Shown here: piece after piece, positions 11,703 through 22,475 of the stretch
Layout of the letters: each line of letters starts with the position of its first letter
Numbering within the stretch: position 1 is the stretch's first letter
Origin: Canna indica
Lineage: Eukaryota > Streptophyta > Magnoliopsida > Zingiberales > Cannaceae
Assembly: GCA_034359265.1 (NCBI GenBank)
Contig: CP136893.1
Location: forward strand, 46,387,501 to 46,451,500
Length of the DNA stretch: 64,000 bases
Reading direction: 5' to 3'
Program-made: the position numbers and the translations under genes
Notes under the pieces: generated by a model
The model's database searches: none
Seen by the model: the letters and a program-made list of their open reading frames with translations, nothing else
Told to the model about the DNA's origin: nothing

Positions 11703-12099
11703 CGCTGCACGGTAATGGACACAAGCCTAAACCCTAAGCCCTATCGTTCGACGATGGTAAGCACAGAAGAAGAGAGTCGTTTAGCTCGAAATGAGCGTGC
11801 GGATTCGCAAAATATTTGGGTCACATGTAAGCAAACATTTACTTGGAACATAATTGTAATATCTTTTTGTTATCAATATTATTTTCATATCCTATTTCAG
11901 TATTTGACGGTGTTTTTCTCCTAATTTTTTATACTCAATCTTTATAATAGAGATATTACTTGATTTGAATGAAAGAATTTCTTCCATAAATCTTAAAACT
12001 AAATGAATACTTTTAAGATTAGGAGAAAAGAGGTTTTCATTAACAGTGAATAAGATCACATACAGACATTGTGTTTGTTGCTTCACACTTAGATTAAAT
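11703..12099 (-). promoter_or_regulatory. Presumed 5' UTR and promoter of the ANP32-type gene
   Basis: Non-repetitive sequence upstream of the minus-strand ATG at 11702. GC is high in the first 110 bases and then becomes AT-rich. I cannot point to a convincing TATA box. The assignment rests on position only. Confidence 0.35.
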
Positions 12100-12429
12100 T
12101 CAATTGGATACAATCCAATTAAACATGGTTACATTGGATAAGTTATACCTTCGACAAGGAAGAAGACTGAGGCTTCAATCCAAGAGGCGCCCAAATATTT
12201 GCCCTCCAACGGTGATCCACACCAAGTTGTCCCACAACGAATTACACCACCGAAAACTTATTTTGGCTTTACGGTGCCTGAGAAGATGGCCAATACTTCT
12301 AGCAAGGTTCGAGCAAGGGAAGAAGAGATCGGCCCAGAATTGATGGAGTACAACACTCGTACCTCTAAATTATGTTCCTCTAAAAGACGTGGTTGATGTC
12401 CTCGATCAAGTTGGTGACTGATGCACCTT
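12100..12429. other. Unassigned moderately GC-rich segment
   Basis: About 330 bases with two overlapping plus-strand ORFs (12104-12343 and 12199-12396), neither resembling a family I know. Composition is unlike both the AT-rich flank on the left and the LTR on the right. It could be a fragment of a captured gene or of another retroelement. Confidence 0.3.
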
Positions 12430-12860
12430 GGGTGAAATGCATTCAACAGCTCGAAATAGAGTCGTTGTGTTTTTTCCGGTTGATCGGTCAACCGAATTCC
12501 TATTGGATATTTCTAGCATATTTCGGTCGATGTTCGGTCAACCCTTCTATTGACCGAACCATCGGCCGGACCAGTGATTGAAACATGCACAGAGTGCAAT
12601 TTTACCCCGGTTCTTTCTTCAGTTCTGGTATTGAGTTCCGGGTTTGGTTCTTTAGGGATCTTTGCATCATAATGAAGATTTTACAATTGATCTAGACACT
12701 CTAAACCTAGACTCTATCTTCTCGAGCGCGTCGACCAATGTCCTTTCGATTTCTCCGATATTTCAGATCGTGGAAAATATTTATTCATGAAAATATTAGT
12801 TCAATGTTTGTTATCATCAAAACCAAGATTAAGATCAGGGTTGAAAACCTTAGGCCAACA
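12430..12860 (-). repeat. Truncated sirevirus-type LTR (copy A)
   Basis: The U3 end of a minus-strand LTR, with TGTTGGCC at 12860 and a polypurine tract just beyond. It contains the palindromes CGGTTGATCGGTCAACCG and GGTCGATG/CGACC. The left part (TATA box, R and U5) is missing. The same truncation style, starting at GAAATGCATTCAA, is seen at about 30709. Confidence 0.7.
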
Positions 12861-13103
12861 ATCTCCCCCTTTTTGATGATGACAAACAATCTTAAGAAAA
12901 TATTTTCAGATAAGCATGAAGAAAGTCAATCATGAGATTTCTCTCCCTATCAACATGCATATCTAGATAAAATTACTCTCCCTATCTATATGCATGGATT
13001 TCCTATATTTTCTTCTTCTTTACCTATATTTTTCTCCCCATTTTGACATCAATAAAAAAGGATAGGAAAAGTCAATCAATAGACAAAGTTGAAACTTGAA
13101 AAC
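12861..13103 (-). mobile_element. 3' internal end of element A with polypurine tracts
   Basis: The minus-strand polypurine tract (ATCTCCCCCTTTTT on plus) lies at 12861-12874. Further CTCCCTATC-type tracts follow near 12940-12995, matching the multiple polypurine tract layout. It is cut at 13104 by the next LTR, so copy B inserted into copy A. Confidence 0.65.
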
Positions 13104-14739
13104 TGTTGGTCAAATGATCACACTAGAGGGGGGTGAATAGTGTGTTATCTAAATCTTCCGCATAATTTCGATGTTAAATGTTTTCTTAAACTACTTAGGC
13201 AAATTACAATTTACCGACTAAATGCGGAAGCAATAATAAAATAATTAAACACAAACAAAGATAACAATGCTAACAAAATGATTTATAGTGGTTCACCCCC
13301 AATGTCTACTCCACTACCTAAGCACCCCGCTTAAGATTTCCAAACTAGTTTAACTAGATTAATTAGTTTTCTTACAAATAGGACTTTACACTGAAAAGTC
13401 TCCGGTCTCAAACCGAAGACACTTCCACACCCAGAAGTAACCCGCCTTTCTACCGAGAGCACTCTCCCACCTCAACCTAAGGACAACTCAACTAATTCTA
13501 GTAAACTAAGTTTACAATAGTGAATTTAAGCTTTAACACTAAGACAACCACCAACTCAATCAACCTAGCACTCTAGGTTTACACAAATGGTATACAATGA
13601 AAATAAACCACGAAATATACAAACAATGGAGCAAATAAATGATACAATAAATACTTAGCTCCAAAGAAAACTCCTTAGTCCTCTTGAAGCCTTAAGATGA
13701 TGAATCGGTGAAGCTTCAAGGCTAAATCAAGAAGTGGAGATCAAAACTAGTGTTCTTGCAAGGATGGCTCAATGAAAGCTTATAGAGATGCTTAGGATCA
13801 CACTTTGAGGCTTGGAAGCATCAATGGTAGGCTAGGAATGAGTTTGGGATGGGTATTTATAACCCTCCAAACATAAAGGATCGTCGACGGGAGTTTTTTT
13901 GCCCGTTGGCGACGCCCGGTCGCTTGCCGATCGATCGTCGGTCGACCGATCGAGTGACCGAAGGCCTACTCCCCATTTCAGGCATCATTCGTCGACCGAT
14001 CCATTTGCCGTCTGTCTTCTCTGTCTACCAGTCGACTGAACCTGGGCTGGTTTTTCTGCTTGTTTGTTCGTTTCTGAGTTCTGTCTTTGCTAAGTCTACT
14101 TATATAATATTTACTAACTTCAAGTTAATAACTTTAAAACATAAATATTATATAAGGATTACCCCCCATTTGGATTCAATAAAAATATCTAAAAAATCAA
14201 AATCCTTAAGAATCAAAATCTAACTTTTGGGGTCTAGTACAAATGACTGAAAAATGAAAATTTTCTAATCTTCCGAGTCAAGTATGGGTAGGCTAAATGC
14301 TTCCAAAAAATTCCTTAAAAAAACCTCGTTATCTAGTTTTTACATAAGGAACAATTACCGGTATTTTTTATGCCAAGAAAATGTCTAGGTTATATAGCCC
14401 TCCAAGAAGCTCCCTAGGCTTAGTGAATTTCAGGGTCTTTTCTAATTTTCTGAGTTTTCGTGTTTAGGGGTTCAGAATTGGTTTTTGGGTTCGTATGCAT
14501 CGTCATGAGAATTTACAACACAAGCTAGACACCCTAGACCTAAACTTTAACTTCCCGAAGAATCTCGACCATCGACGAACGTCCTTACCGATTTCTCCGA
14601 TTTCTCTGATTTTTTTAATCGGGGACATCGAGCGCTAACCGACTTGGAACCTGAAAGTATTTCTCAATGAAACATTAGTTTCATGTTTGTTATCATCAAA
14701 ACCAAGATTAAGACTAAGGTTGAAAATCTTAGGCCAACA
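13104..14739 (-). repeat. Sirevirus-type 3' LTR (copy B, complete)
   Basis: On the plus strand it starts TGTTGGTCAAATGATCACAC at 13104 and ends AGGCCAACA at 14739, 1636 bp. The TATA box on the minus strand is TATAAATA at 13861-13854, with TCGA palindromes upstream of it at about 13920-14035. The polypurine tract ATCTCCCCCTTTTT follows at 14740, so this is the 3' LTR of a minus-strand element whose internal region lies to the right. The left neighbour is element A. Confidence 0.85.
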
Positions 14740-15358
14740 ATCTCCCCCTTTTTGATGTTGACAAACAACCTTAAAAAAATATTTCCAATAAAGTATTAAG
14801 GAAGTCAATCATGGGATTTCTCCCCCTATCAATATGCATATCTATGAAAATAAATTCTCCCTATCTATATGGATGGTTTTCCTATACTTTCTTCCCTTTT
14901 ACCTATATTTTTCTTCCCATTTTGACATCAATTAAAAAGAGCTAGAAAAGTCAATTAAAATCAAGGTTGAGACTAGAAAATGCTTTTCATGAAAGCCAAA
15001 GTCAACCAAGTCAAGGGATGAAAATATTATATCAATTTTCAGACTAATCAATACATGATATCAAAGAATGATAGGTAGAATCCAAACTAGGAATCATGTA
15101 TACACTCAAGTATGGATATTTTCGTAAATATCAGTTCTTTTTCATGACGTTTTTAGATTTCATTCAAACTTTCAATATATCAAGATATGGTCATGTAAAG
15201 CATGTATATCAAGTTTTAAGTGAAACTAATGTTGTTTGATCAAAATTTCAACTTAGCATGATTTCATTCAAAGTATGCATGAAAATATGAAAATGACTAA
15301 GTATCAAGTTTTGGTATCTACTCATATTTTCTCAAATTTAGGTACCTAGATATTTAAC
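14740..15358 (-). mobile_element. Non-coding internal region of gag-only element B, part 1
   Basis: Polypurine tracts (14740, and near 14820 and 14865) are followed by AT-rich sequence with no ORF. Interrupted at 15359 by a gypsy LTR, it resumes at 18201. The corresponding region of the sister copy is 24163-24465 plus 25812-26516. Confidence 0.65.
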
Positions 15359-15702
15359 TGTAATATCCCAGATATTAATGTTTGATTTTCCATTTATGTT
15401 TGTGTTTGTTAGCCTAGCGGGCTAGTCTGAGGTCGAGCCGAGTCGACTCTCGGTCTGATGCGAGCTTGCGAGCTCGCGAGCTCGGGTAAGTAGGAATATG
15501 AATTATGTAATTTCTTTTCCTACGTAGATGAATTTATTTAATTATACCATTGCATTGTTTAAATTATTTAATTATGTCGCATATGGGTGTGCATGAGGTT
15601 GATGCTTGTATTTAGCATGAGGTTATTTTAGGTTAGCGAGTTGTGGGTCCGTGTTGATGTGAGTGCGGATTAGGGTGTGGATAGGAGGTTGTGGGAGGGG
15701 AT

Positions 15703-15747
15703 TATAAAATTCCCCGATAGGGCTAGGCGGCTCCCTATTGGAGCCGC
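15703..15747 (+). promoter_or_regulatory. LTR core promoter with conserved hairpin
   Basis: TATAAAA lies at 15703-15709. It is followed at 15727-15747 by GCGGCTCC, a five-base loop, then GGAGCCGC, a perfect 8-bp stem. The same stem with a different loop occurs in the other chromovirus LTRs at 26902-26922, 40501-40521 and 48183-48203. Confidence 0.6.
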
Positions 15748-16010
15748 ACCAGCCGAATAGGAGAGAGGAGCTGCCCAGCCAAGCCAAGCCGAGAGCCTAG
15801 CCACCTTCCTTCCTCTCTTCCCCTTCCTCTCCCTTGGAAGCCAAGCTACCGGCTTAATAGAGCCGTCGCCCCTCTTTCCCCCTTTTTTGGAGCCGTCGGG
15901 TTGAATTGGAGCTGCCGCACCCTTTTCTTTGTCTTGGAGCCGAGTGCTTGAAGGCCGGATTCGGAGTCCACCACTTGCAAGTTCTTCTATAATTCTTTTT
16001 CCTAATCAAG

Positions 16011-17791
16011 GTGAGTGGTTTTACCCCTCATTTCTCAAGTTTTCTCGTGTTCTTCAGCCGACATGGGCGTTGTATTTTTTGTGTGTGGTTTTTCGTCGAT
16101 TTGTGGGTTTTGATCGCCGAGTTCTTGTGTCAATTTGTGGGAGGAGGGCCTGAGACTTCCCCTTTGTGGCTCGGCAGCCCTAGGTTTACCCTAGGGGTGC
16201 TCGGCCAAGGTGGAAGAAGGGGTACCCTCGAGGTGTTCGATGAAATGCCTAAGAGAGGGTTTTTGTTTATCTAAAGATCTATGCTTGAATTGCTTATCAA
16301 TTTAGATTCTTATAATGATAATGCATGCTTTGAAATTAAATCTGGATTTTTGGAAATTAATCATGTTTATAAAAATAGGATTTGGTCTTGAAGGCCATGG
16401 GTGTTCTTGACATGGGTTCTTGATCATGTAGATTGGTTCTTGTTAAAGATTATCTTCAAGCTTGCTAATCTTGGTTAAATAAATATGATTTTATTCTTGT
16501 GAGCTATGTCTCAAAGATTATAATTCTGTTGTGATGTAATTAAGGATTTAATTTTTGTTAATTTTGGATTAACTTCCTTGTTATGCTGAAAACTTCATGC
16601 TGAATTGTTGATTTATGGTTGATTTTGAAATCCTTGTTGTGGAGTGTATAGTTTACTGAGCATAGTCATGTAACCTATCATTCTGATAAGAAAATATAGT
16701 CTAGATCCATAGGACACACTTTGGGAGTCAGAATCGACTAGGGTACACCAGTTTGGGGCTCAACAGTAAACTGAAAACAAAACCCTAACCTAGGCAAATA
16801 GGAATTTTAATTGAATAATTAAAATTCAAGTGGCAGCATAATCTATTAAGAACCAACAAATTAAATATTATGCATGAAATAAAACCTCATGGGTTTATGA
16901 CATTACGGGTCTAAGAGTTGGGATCGGGCATTAAAGTGTTGAGATGCTTCCCAATAAGGACACCCCTAAGAACACCGAAGGAGACACTTGTTTTAGGTCT
17001 TGTCGTCACCATATCTTTATAAATGGCGGAGAGGCTCGGATAAGAGCTGGATTGCGGGCCTGGCCCGGAAGGTTGGATGATTAATTCCCAACCTATGGAA
17101 CAAGTTCGGATGGGCAATCTCGATTGTTCCTGCGTTTCTTGTGGAACAAGTTCGAATGGGGCAAATCCTGATTGTTCCCAAGATTCTATATTTAAAGGAA
17201 TATGTTCGGATGGGCGAATCTCGATTATTATTCTTGCGCTATCTTTAAGGAACAAGTTCGGATGGGCGAACCCCGATTGTTCCTACGTTTCTCGTGGTGT
17301 AGGTTCGGACAGGCCAATCCCGATTGCTCCCAAGTGTCATTTAAGGAATAAGTTTGGACGGGCGAATCCCGATTATTCCTACGCTATCTAAGGAATAAAT
17401 TCGGATGGGCGAATCCCGATTGTTCCTACGTTTCTGGTGGTGTAAGTTCGGATGGGCCAATTCTGATTGCTCCCGAGTGTCATTTAAGGAATAAGTTTGG
17501 ACGAGTGAATCTCGATTATTCCTGCATTTTGTTTAGGGTTCTATTTCAGGATAAGTTCGGATGGGCCAATCCCGATTATCCTCATAACCCTTGAGTGAGT
17601 TATGTGTGCCTTAGGGCACGGGTAGGTTGAGGCCTGTTACTTAGTTTTACCGCTTTATGTGTTAAACTGTATGAGACAGTGGTATTCTTTATGTTGTTTT
17701 GTGTATGGATGATTTTTTTATAGTGGGGGTTGGTAGAATCGCTCACTGAGTTTTTGAACTCACCCATTGTCGTTTTTGCTTTGTTTTGCAG
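16011..17791 (+). other. Possible intron inside the chromovirus LTR
   Basis: The 5' site CAAG|GTGAGT (GT at 16011) and the 3' site GTTTTGCAG (AG at 17790-17791) both match plant consensus. A CTCAC branch-like motif lies near 17743 and a T-rich tract precedes the AG. The sister LTR has the same pair at 27235 and 28809. No splicing evidence is available, so this is inference. Confidence 0.4.
17097..17581 (+). repeat. Array of ten hairpin-forming units in LTR copy 1
   Basis: Ten units of about 34-37 bases are separated by short spacers. Most have arms such as GGAACAA...TTGTTCC, GGAATAA...TTATTCC or GGATAA...TTATCC around a GTTCGGATGGGCGAATCCCGA core. The core forms its own inner stem (GGAT/ATCC). 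Arm changes are mostly matched on both sides. Confidence 0.75.
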
Positions 17792-18200
17792 AGCTTGACT
17801 GGTGAGGTAGGTTGTTGTACTTGGCGCGGTTGGAGGAGCAAAGGAGAAATATTGATCTCATAGTAGTCCTAGTTAGGGGTCGTAGTCGAGTTTTTGGTAG
17901 TTTGTCATGCACCTGTGTTTTGATATTTTGGAGTTGTAGTCCCTTGGGGACATTCATGTCTTTTATTTCAGATTTCATTTGTAAATGAACCATTGAACGT
18001 TGATTTTTTATTTCCGCACTTTACTGTTTTGCTAAACTTACTTCTAATGAAATCTGATTTGGTTTTTCATTTAAAATAAAACTTGTTTTATTCTTTCCGC
18101 TATATTTTATTGTTATGAGTTGGCATGTGCATGAGTTAGGCTGCGAGGTATAGACACGTATACTCTGGGCAGTCACGTGACCCTGAGTTGAGGCGTGAAA

Positions 18201-19886
18201 CTAATATGAGTGAATCTAAGTATATTGATCAAGTTTGGGCTTAAAAGGAGGTTTCTAAATCACTTTGTTGACTTAGGTCAAAAGGATACTTAAGTATATA
18301 TAAATCGAATTCTTCAATCTAGGTATTTAAACTTAACCAACTTTAAAATTCCACTATAAATTCAATTCTTAATGAAAATTTAAAAAAAATTTACTCAAGA
18401 AACTAGATTTTTCAATGAATCCGCAGTTTCAAGAATCAGTTAAAAATAATTTTTCTATATTTTTCTAAAAATAACTGAAAATACTAAAATTTCAATGACA
18501 TTTCTATAATTTTTAGTTATTTTCAAAACGTGCTCAGTTTTCATTCAAACTTTTATGACACCACATAATGATCATGTAAAAAGTGTATGTCAAGTTTGGA
18601 ATGAAAATTATGTCCTTAAGTCAAGATATCAACCTAGCATGGTTTCATTCAAAACTAAGCTAGTTATCATGAAACTTGCTAACATGAGTAAATCTAAACA
18701 TATTTCTCAAATATGGATGGAAAATGAGACCTCTAAGTCAATTTGTTGACTTGGGCCAACTTGGTTCAAAAGAAATTATCATGAAATGACCTCTATGTCA
18801 TTTTATCCATATCCATATGAATTTTTCAATCTAAGTGCATGGAAATATGTCATACCTATTCCTAAACATGTTTATGAAGTTTGGACTTAAAATAATGAAT
18901 CCAAGTCGATTTGTTGACTTGGGTCAAACCTTTCAAGTTTAAGTCCCCTAAAGTGATCTAGTTATCACATTGTTCATTTAGATATGAATTTTTACGTTTA
19001 AATACCTAGACTCATGTGATATGTGTATCTAAACAAGTTTGCCAACCATTAACTCAAAATGAGGTTTCTAATGATAAATCCTAACTTAGAGCAAGTTTCA
19101 TTCAAACAAGATGTCATAAAATTACCTAAGTTATCAAAATTTTACCTACTCATGAAATTTTATATATTAATCATGCAAAAATGATCATGATTATAGAGAC
19201 GTCATTATATCACAAGTATTCAAGTATTATACTAAGATTTTTGCTAAATCAAACTCATACCCCATTCTTGAAAATTTTCCCAAACTTGTCTTTTTCTTTC
19301 AATTTTCTTCATGATAGCATAGCCTTCCATTTTTAATAAATTGCGAGTAGACTTTATTAATAGTAATCAAACCATATATACTAGCAAGTTATCATACTAA
19401 ATAGCAAAGATGAGGATCAAATATAATTTTCAAAGACATACTTTGCTAAGTAGTAGAGATTCATTTATAAATAAGTCAAAGTGATACCGGAATGAATCAA
19501 AGAGATCTCAAAATATGAAATTTTGAAAAATAAGATCTCCAACCCTTCCTATTGGTTGAAAACCGAAAGGTCACAATGAGTCTATGATTTAGAACCGCAA
19601 GGTCGCTTAGGCCCGTTATAGGTCACATATGTCTCCGAAGAGACCGGAAATCAAAAAATCAAAAATCATTTGAAATATATTAAGAGCGGCGAAAATCAAT
19701 CAATTTTAAGCATGTATCATAAACATCAACTTCAAACATACAAGTAGAGAAAAAGTGATGATACCAAGTGATTTAGATGCCAATTCTTAAACCTAAGGCA
19801 TCTAGTCTAGGTGAAGACTTTGAAGTTGCAACCATGTAAGGATCATTCCTTCAATTTTTTGGTCAACTTCAACTCTTCAATTTCCA
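18201..19886 (-). mobile_element. Non-coding internal region of element B, part 2
   Basis: AT-rich with no coding potential. It holds degenerate direct repeats of about 150-200 bases that include AAGTCAATTTGTTGACTT-like short hairpins (18735-18752, 18903-18920, a weaker one near 18256). It lies between the gag stop and the polypurine tract, where pol would be in an autonomous sirevirus. Confidence 0.6.
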
Positions 19887-22475
19887 TTACACTTGTGTGG
19901 TGGCTTCCCCTACAAAAGAGCATGAAACTTTTGGTACTCAAATGGCTTTGAGTTCTTGGGGGTTAGTTGGCCTAGGTATCCAAAGTGTCTTAGCAACACT
20001 TGGATTCTTCTTAAATGCACAATCATAGATTGCATGACCATATGTACCACAACAAAAACAATGTCCATGAAACTTCTTCTTTTCATTTTTAACAAGGACA
20101 TGAGATTTAATGTTAGAATGCTTGACATAAGAAGGATGATGGGCATGAGCATTCTTAAGGGTAACATTCTTCTTTTGAGGTTTCATAAATGAGACATTTT
20201 GATTTTTAGAATTGAAAGAAGAAGCATTAACTTTCCTACTTAAAATCAACATCTCATTTTTCAACTCATTCATAAATTTATGCAATGCATGTAATTGATA
20301 TTTTAACATGCAATTTTGATTTTCTAAATTGTCATTTTTAAGCTTCAAATCCTTAAGCTCAAGTACTACATTATCATGGCATCAATCATATGACCTAGAT
20401 TTCAATTTTCTATTTTCTAATTTGGATTCATGCAAACGAGACTTAAGCATCGCATTTTCCTTTTTCAACATTTTATTTTCCTTATCTTTTCTAACAAGCA
20501 AGACATACATTTTCCTACACTCATCTACTAACTCATCATATGGCATGTTATGAGAACTAGTAGAGCTAGCATCATCATTTTCATTAGCATGACTAGGTGA
20601 AGGAGAGTGTGTTGTCTTTAGTATTTCAACCTTAGCCTTAATCTCGGTTTTGATGGTTTTAATGATAACAAACATGGGACTAATGATTACATTGAGAATA
20701 TGTTTCGGGTTCCATATCAATTAGCGTTCGATGTCCTCGATCAGAAAAATCAGAAATCGGAAGGAAATTGATCGTCGCGCTCGGGTTCGTCGCAAAAAGT
20801 TTCTCAAAGATTGACGTATGCGTCAAAGTCACATTGGACGGACTCAAAGTTCACATAAGAGCTCTCCAAGATGATGCGCGTTGAAAGCCGGAACCTGGAA
20901 ATAAAGCGCTGAAGAAATTGGTTGAGAAATCAATCTTAGCCTAGGTTCGGTCGATCGGGCGATCGACCGAATGAAGGTAAAAAGTAGCAGAGCTACTTCG
21001 ATCGACCGGGCGATCGATTGATGGAAGCCCAAAATGGGCAGTAGCTTGGGCGGTCGACCAGTCGGTCGACCGACCTGTTGATACCCGAAATGTGAGATCG
21101 CGTTGGTCGACCGAAGGTCGGGATCGATAGTTTTCCGTCTGACGATCGACCTATCGGTTGACCGACCACAGAGTAAAGAGAAGCGGTCGAAGGACCGGTC
21201 GACCAGTCGGTCGACCGACCATTCGATCGGCGGTCTGTAACGGATAGTTTTCTATTCGTTGAACAGTCGTTTCTTCACGAGGGTATAAATATACCCTCAT
21301 ATGATTCTTTTAATACTCTTCCTCCACTTCTATAGAGATTATTGAACCATCAAAGAGGAAGATTTATACCCTTCGAAACAATCAATCGCGCACGCTCTGC
21401 TTCTCCAGTGAGTTCCACTTCAAGCGCAAGTTCTCCTCAACTCGAGAATTAAATCGAACAGTTCGTCTTGACGAGTTGGAGACATTGAAGGCTTGAGAAG
21501 AGCACTAATGCTTGGTTTATCCTTTAGCTCTTTTCAATTGTAATTTTACTGTTATTTTAACTATTTTATTTGTGAGGGTGAAGAACAGGTGTTTGGTCTA
21601 GAGTGTATAAGTGGTTACCTGATGTTAGGTGTAAAGCCACTTTTGTAAGCTTAGTGTTTACTAGGATTAGTTTAGTTGTCCCTTAGGTTGAGGTGGAAGA
21701 GGACTCTCGATAAGAAGGCGAAGACTTCTGGGTGTGGAAGTACCTTAGGTCGAGAGTGCGTCTCTTCGGTGAAAAGTCATCGGGTGTAAGGGAAACGTAA
21801 ACTAATTTAGTAAAACTAGTTTGGAAATCCTAAGCGGGGTGCTTAGGTAGTGGAGTAGGCATTGGGGCCGAACCACTATAAATCTTGTGTTTGCGTTGTT
21901 GATTTCTTGTTTACTTTTAATTGTTATATCTTGCTTCCACATCGAATTGCAAATTGCCTAATCGAATTAAAGAAACGATTAAAAGTGAATTTAGGCCAAT
22001 TCTTTAGTAAACACACTATTCACCCCCCTTTCTAGTGTCGCCAGTTCGCCCACAGAGTGTACCTCATCAATAGCATCCATGAGACTAACTTTAGATGTGG
22101 CTTCATAGTCATGGCTAGAGGGTGCTTCAAGTGAGTGAGAGGTGGAGGTAGAAGCACTTGACCTCTTCCTTGCTTTGTTCTTCATGCTTGGGCAATTTTT
22201 CTTCACATGCCCCTTTTTTTTGCAAACATGACAAATTACCTTTCGTTTTCGGCTCTTAGAATTGCTCCTTTGACTAGAAGCACTATGGACAACAAAACCA
22301 AGATTAGTAGTAGGTGAATGACCATTGTCATCACCACCTTCATTAAAAGTGTCAATTTCTTCGGTTTTGGCATGATCATATAAAACATTTAAAGTGGCCC
22401 ATAAATCAAAAGCTGAAGAGCAATGCACGACATTTTCTAGGATGTCATTTGGTAATGTACAAAGTTAAACATTTT
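19887..22475 (-). pseudogene. Sirevirus-type Gag of element B, split by a solo LTR
   Basis: Read on the minus strand as 22475-22060, then 20604-19887. The first part has a DLWATLNVLYDH block typical of copia Gag, then a lysine-rich zinc knuckle CHVCKKKGHVKKNC. Next come a serine-rich linker, a long Lys/Glu coiled-coil segment (about 20530-20220), and a second knuckle CFCCGTYGHAIYDC near 20040. It ends in a W.PR.NPQ/VPK tail. Removing the LTR at 20610-22054 and one copy of its GAGTG duplication puts the two parts in the same frame, so the ORF was open there when the LTR landed. Two stops are seen: one in the coiled-coil after LKSRSYD (near 20380) and one replacing the Trp codon near 19950. The N-terminus is cut at 22475 by the next LTR. 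The stop codon is at 19887. No protease, integrase or RT follows, so the element depended on another for those activities. Confidence 0.75.
20610..22054 (+). repeat. Sirevirus-type solo LTR with GAGTG duplication
   Basis: Runs from TGTTGTCTTTAG to ...CGCCCACA, with GAGTG at 20605-20609 and again at 22055-22059. U3 has dense TCGA palindromes (about 20945-21235). The TATA box is TATAAATA near 21285. It is in the opposite orientation to the gag it interrupts. Confidence 0.9.

Larger units (their letters stand above)
15359..18200 (+). repeat. Ty3/gypsy (Tekay/Del-like) solo LTR, copy 1
   Basis: Starts TGTAATATCCC and ends at the family's terminal block, here GAGGCGTGAAA instead of GGGCGTGACA, so the last bases have decayed. 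No clean target duplication remains. Landmarks: TATAAAA box 15703-15709, perfect hairpin 15727-15747, donor-like CAAG|GTGAGT at 16007-16016, hairpin array 17097-17581, acceptor-like TTTTGCAG ending 17791. At 2842 bp it is the longest copy in the window. It has no internal region and interrupts the non-coding part of element B. Confidence 0.8.

Noticed and set aside
15354..15358. TTAAC as target duplication of the LTR at 15359-18200
   Set aside because: The right flank reads CTAAT, with only partial match, and the LTR end itself is mutated.
17097..17581. Hairpin units considered as CRISPR, tRNA cluster or microRNA genes
   Set aside because: Units are too short and too similar for tRNA, spacing is irregular for CRISPR, and the stems of about 7+6 bp with a bulge are too short for a microRNA precursor.
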